A stretch of 64,000 bases of DNA, taken from assembly GCA_035578905.1 (NCBI GenBank), contig JAQJVL010000306.1:186001-250000 (forward strand), read 5' to 3'. Under the pieces are notes generated by a model. The model saw only the letters and a program-made list of their open reading frames with translations. It had not been told where the DNA came from and ran no database searches. The stretch comes from Stictocephala bisonia (Eukaryota; Arthropoda; Insecta; Hemiptera; Membracidae). Both the position numbers and the translations under genes were made by a program. How positions within the stretch are numbered: position 1 is the stretch's first letter; each line of letters begins with the position of its first letter. Positions 60,451-64,000 of this stretch are shown here, piece by piece.

Positions 60451-61454
60451 GCACGTTAGTAAGTGATTTTTTTTTAACCAAGCACAACTGTTTCAACATT
60501 CCCTTCAACAGCACGTGGATATCACAATTTGACCTTGAGATCGACGACGGCAAGATTAACAAATTATTGAGGAAATGGATGAATATCCCCCGTCTGCTTG
60601 TAGATGGCAATAAATACAAATATCTTTATAAATAACATGCCTGTTTTCTTTAGGTTGAGTAAGTCGCCGAGAGAGTGCTCTGCTATATGTAAGAGCAGTG
60701 CGAGAGAAACAGATATGTAGTGAGTGGGCTAAATACAGTGAGAGAATCAGATATAGTCAGATATTATGTCAATAAGCTAATTTATAAAAGTTTGTATAAA
60801 AATTAACGTTTTGAATCTTACAGGAAACGTTAATTATTTAAATAATATAAGTGAGGTAAATTTGAGGACTCATCATACTATCACTGAAATTAAAAAATGT
60901 TGGCGATTTTTCAAACTCTAGAATAACATAAATAACCGAGATATATGGAGGAAGTCTTAGATTTCATACAGCAAAAGCAAGTCTGTTAGAATTCAATCAA
61001 TCTAAATATAAATTGGATTCTAGGTCATCTCTATAAAGTACAAAATTAAAACTGCTCAATGAATAAAAAATTTTAAGAGTGTAGCATTTTGCCTTCATGC
61101 TGGGAGGGGATTGAAAATGTCTCATGTAGCCTAAACCTTTTTCATACCGTGTTTCATTGTACTAAGATTCGAAAGGTTGATTATGAACAGCATTTTGTAT
61201 TTTTAGATTTCCTTCGGGTTAGTGTAACATCTGCGAGTTGTTGGGGGTGGGTGCTATATTATCGTTGTATTTAACAACAAAGTGGTGACAGCATCACATT
61301 TATACTGTAGTAATACGTCGACGATTTTCCATATTATGTTTCTTGGTTAAAATTGACTATTTCATTTATAAAGAATACAATGTTTTGTTTCGAATAAATC
61401 TACGGTCAAATACAATTTTGAGGAATACGGACGTTTGTTATCATGTGTACATAC
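60451..61454. other. Unannotated AT-rich sequence
   Basis: Nothing recognised. Confidence 0.5.
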
Positions 61455-61725
61455 GTGAAAACTGTTCACGATCTTAGAGGTGAAAAACTGTTTATGATCT
61501 GAGATGCTCGTAGATGAAAAACAGTTTACGATCTGAGATACCCGTAAGTGAAAAACTGTTTACGATCTGAGATGCTCGTAGGTGAAAAACTGTTTAAGAT
61601 CTGAGATACCCGTAGGTAAAAACTGTTTACGATCTTATATTCTCGTTGGTGAAAAACTATTTAGGATCTGAGATACCCGTAGGTGAAAAACTGTTTACGA
61701 TCTGAGATACCCGTAGGTGAAAAAG
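61455..61725. repeat. 34-bp tandem repeat, about eight copies
   Basis: GTGAAAAACTGTTTACGATC plus TGAGATACCCGTAG repeats. Units ending GCTCGT and ACCCGT partly alternate, hinting at a 68-bp composite. Edge units are diverged. Confidence 0.93.
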
Positions 61726-62944
61726 GAAAACCTTAACACATCACAGAAACGATATATGACGTAAAAACAGACTTGAGGAAAACTGCGAAACGTTTCATTA
61801 AAGTTGTTTACGTCTTGAATGTTAAATTAACTCTACAACTGGCAATGGGCGTAAATACGCCGACTTGATTGTAACAATTTTATTATAATACACATGTTGA
61901 AACTATCAACATAAGGCAACCCACTACTGTCCTTAATTAAATACACCTATCGAAGAGTGTAACTTAATCATTGATAACTTATCGAAGAGGAATAGGGCTT
62001 ATATGTGCCCCAATTAGATTAGTGAGGTCTGCAACCACAGCTGGTTTAAACTGTACTACATTTATTAGCGCTTCACAATTAACCACATAACAGCTGATAA
62101 TTTGAGACACAACATTCAACATTGAATGAGAAATCTATCATTTTGCTTTAAAATCAATGTTAACATGTTGTATTTTAGGAAGTTTATTTCTGTTAGTTAT
62201 TGTGTTGTATTATATTACATCAATCCATGAATATATATGTAAGTACATTCTTTTTTGGGGGGTCTCAAATTTCTGACAATCTTGTCTAATATTTACTTAA
62301 AAAATATAAATAAATATAATTTTAAATAAATAATTATTATACCATAAGTATAAAGGAATGTAAGTGTAGGCATGAAGAACTATATATTTGTTAATGCATG
62401 CTAAAGAAATTCCAACATTCTCCGAAGAACCCCAAACTGACACCTCATGCATACCAAAGTAACATCTTTAGGCATATACTTACTTTATAGAGCATTTTGT
62501 GCAAGTTTAAGTATTTCTTAAAATTAAATTTTCAGAAAAAATGTGTTATTTTTAAAATAATATACGTTAACGTAGTCAAACATTGTTACATTTTTGTAGT
62601 TTATATGTGGTTTCAGTGTTAGTACAGTTTTTTATTTATCCATATGTAATATACGCGACATATACTGATGTTTCCTAAAACTAGATAAAACTTTGAACAT
62701 TTTGGCTATCTTGGACCTTTAATTACATTAGCATAATATAGCTAGTTTCCTAGGTATAACACCATAACCATAACCCCATTTTTTATTTTTATAAAATTAT
62801 TTAAAAAAATATAAATTATCGAAAAATATTTTTTATTTAATGATATCAAACATAAGTAGGTTTATGAAATTTTATTAGTTAATTTGTTTATTTCATATGA
62901 TTTTACTTAATTCAGTTTAATCACTAGTGTTTGTGGTCAAATAT
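61726..62944. other. Unannotated AT-rich sequence
   Basis: Nothing recognised; the 5' part of the Helitron-like element that ends at 63024 was not found. Confidence 0.4.
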
Positions 62945-63024
62945 TTGCCGAGGCCGAAGGCCGAGTGTCACGAGCGCAGTGAGTGCCGGGGTTAACAAGC
63001 GATGTATGCAGGGGTGTTCCCTAT
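62945..63024 (+). mobile_element. Decayed Helitron-like 3' end
   Basis: GCCGAGGCCGAAGGCCGAG to TGCAGGGGTGTTCCCTAT parallels the last 80 bases of elements A and B. The terminal hairpin is mismatched, and CTAG has become CTAT. Confidence 0.7.
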
Positions 63025-63404
63025 TATAGTTTTAAGAATAATAAACAATGTTGTCAAAAGTTCATCGTTAACAAAAAATCTATCAACAAAGGAAACAATT
63101 TGTTTCGGCAAATATATTTTGTAATACTACGCTGACCAATGAATAAATGAATCAACACAATTTCCAATTAATCCATTATCTGCTTATAAATTAGTGTCAG
63201 AAACTGGAATACTCAATAACAAGTCATACATCAGCATATTTAATCAAACAAGCATCAAGAAGAAAACCGGATGTTCCATAGTATTATGTAAGAGAATAAT
63301 GTTATGGAAGAGGACTTTTAGATGCTACATTACGCACGACAGAAAATAGTTGTCCGATTGTTGTTTGGAGACAGGACTGTTGTTTATTCCTTACATGGAG
63401 ACGC
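63025..63404. other. Unannotated sequence
   Basis: Nothing recognised. Confidence 0.5.
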
Positions 63405-63426
63405 TTAAGGTTAGGTTAGGTTAGGT
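63405..63426. repeat. Short TTAGG run
   Basis: Three exact TTAGG units at 63411-63425, preceded by TTAAGG. TTAGG is the usual arthropod telomere unit; this short interstitial run is only weak evidence of origin. Confidence 0.8.
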
Positions 63427-64000
63427 AATTGTTCTTTCAGGACCAATCTTTCTCTACAGCACAAATTTCATTAGTGATTGAATGCCAAGTGACAACAAAT
63501 AAATTCGTCTTTTACAACTAAATTCTTCAGTGTTGCCATTGACAGCAACGATTTAAAGATTGTTACAAATATCGAGTCGGTTTGTTTTTAAACAACAGCT
63601 TTTGTTTGAAAACAGCTGTCTAATTCACAGACTCAAATGCCATCATTTCGGCATACTATGGGTTAATTTTCCCATATTTGTCCTATGCTATTGGAGTTTA
63701 AGGAAGTCTATGGAAGTTTAAGAACGGACTTTGTTTTTAAACTCCAAAAACGAGCGGAGACATTTTCAAGAAATCGAGCCAATATTGATGCAAATCCTTT
63801 TTGCGAATAATAGAATTTTAACTTTCCCTTCAATATATATTCTAAATTCAGCGAAGTTTGTTTGGAAAAATGTTGTTTTTTTTAACACCGGCACTAAGTT
63901 CCATTTTCATATCCGCCATAAAAATAATCTCACAACCCCAAAGCACAAAACAGAATTTAAAAAAATCTTGCGTATAATGTGATCGAGCTCTACCACGCAC
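63427..64000. other. Unannotated sequence at window end
   Basis: The frame 63731-63982 shows no motif; nothing else recognised. Confidence 0.4.

Noticed and set aside
63405..63426. Chromosome end
   Set aside because: Only three TTAGG units followed by non-telomeric sequence; interstitial.

Overview
This is an AT-rich nuclear eukaryotic window. I can support no intact host protein gene and no functional rRNA or tRNA gene. It is made of transposable elements, many of them nested, and tandem repeats. The organism is most likely an arthropod, probably an insect. The evidence is insect-style non-LTR retrotransposons with RNase H, abundant MITEs, Helitron-like pairs, a short exact TTAGG run (63411-63425) and a longer degenerate TTAGG/CCTAA-like tract (16425-16690). 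TTAGG is the usual arthropod telomere unit. A hemipteran source is a guess only.

Layout. 1-1012: decayed reverse-transcriptase (RT) fragment split by two inverted G-rich monomers. 1143-1722: related minisatellite plus (TA)n. 3480-4600: decayed RT, minus strand. 5276-7440: 110-bp satellite. 8880-11510: 5S-rRNA-derived SINE split by a TAA-flanked MITE, then duplicated. 13104-15982: 56-bp satellite. 18638-19055: TA-flanked MITE. 20670-21751: two Helitron-like elements head to tail. 22078-23697: G-rich minisatellite. 24145-29539: complete but disabled non-LTR retrotransposon with an exact 12-bp target-site duplication. 29651-30691: about 1 kb imperfect palindrome. 31298-36925: three more G-rich minisatellite arrays among SINE-like copies. 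37059-38070: 91-bp satellite. 38885-39574 and 52616-54626: two copies of a hAT-like element rich in TATCGATA. 39868-40093: best 5S-type SINE copy. 40451-48420: several further arrays and a SINE-like copy. 49583-50445: RT 3' end with a repeated tail. 51195-51443: tRNA-derived SINE. 51962-60379: further minisatellite sites inside or beside mobile elements. 61455-61725: 34-bp repeat. 62945-63024: third Helitron-like 3' end.

Main observation. One G-rich minisatellite family recurs at ten sites. It is built on GGGTGGG(C/T)GGGTGGG followed by GTCAATACCACTGTACGTGTAT-like sequence, shown here in two parts. It ranges from a solo monomer to about 1.6 kb and occurs in both orientations. At least five sites lie inside identifiable mobile-element remnants, and several abut (TA)n. 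Many units have four G3 runs separated by one base, the classic layout for a very stable G-quadruplex. How it disperses is not evident from the sequence, and this is the strongest candidate here for something undescribed.

Elements do not form a pathway. Their relations are positional: MITE in SINE, hAT-like element in SINE-like copy, LINE fragment in hAT-like element, and minisatellite in LINE, SINE and TIR element. These nestings give a relative order of insertion.
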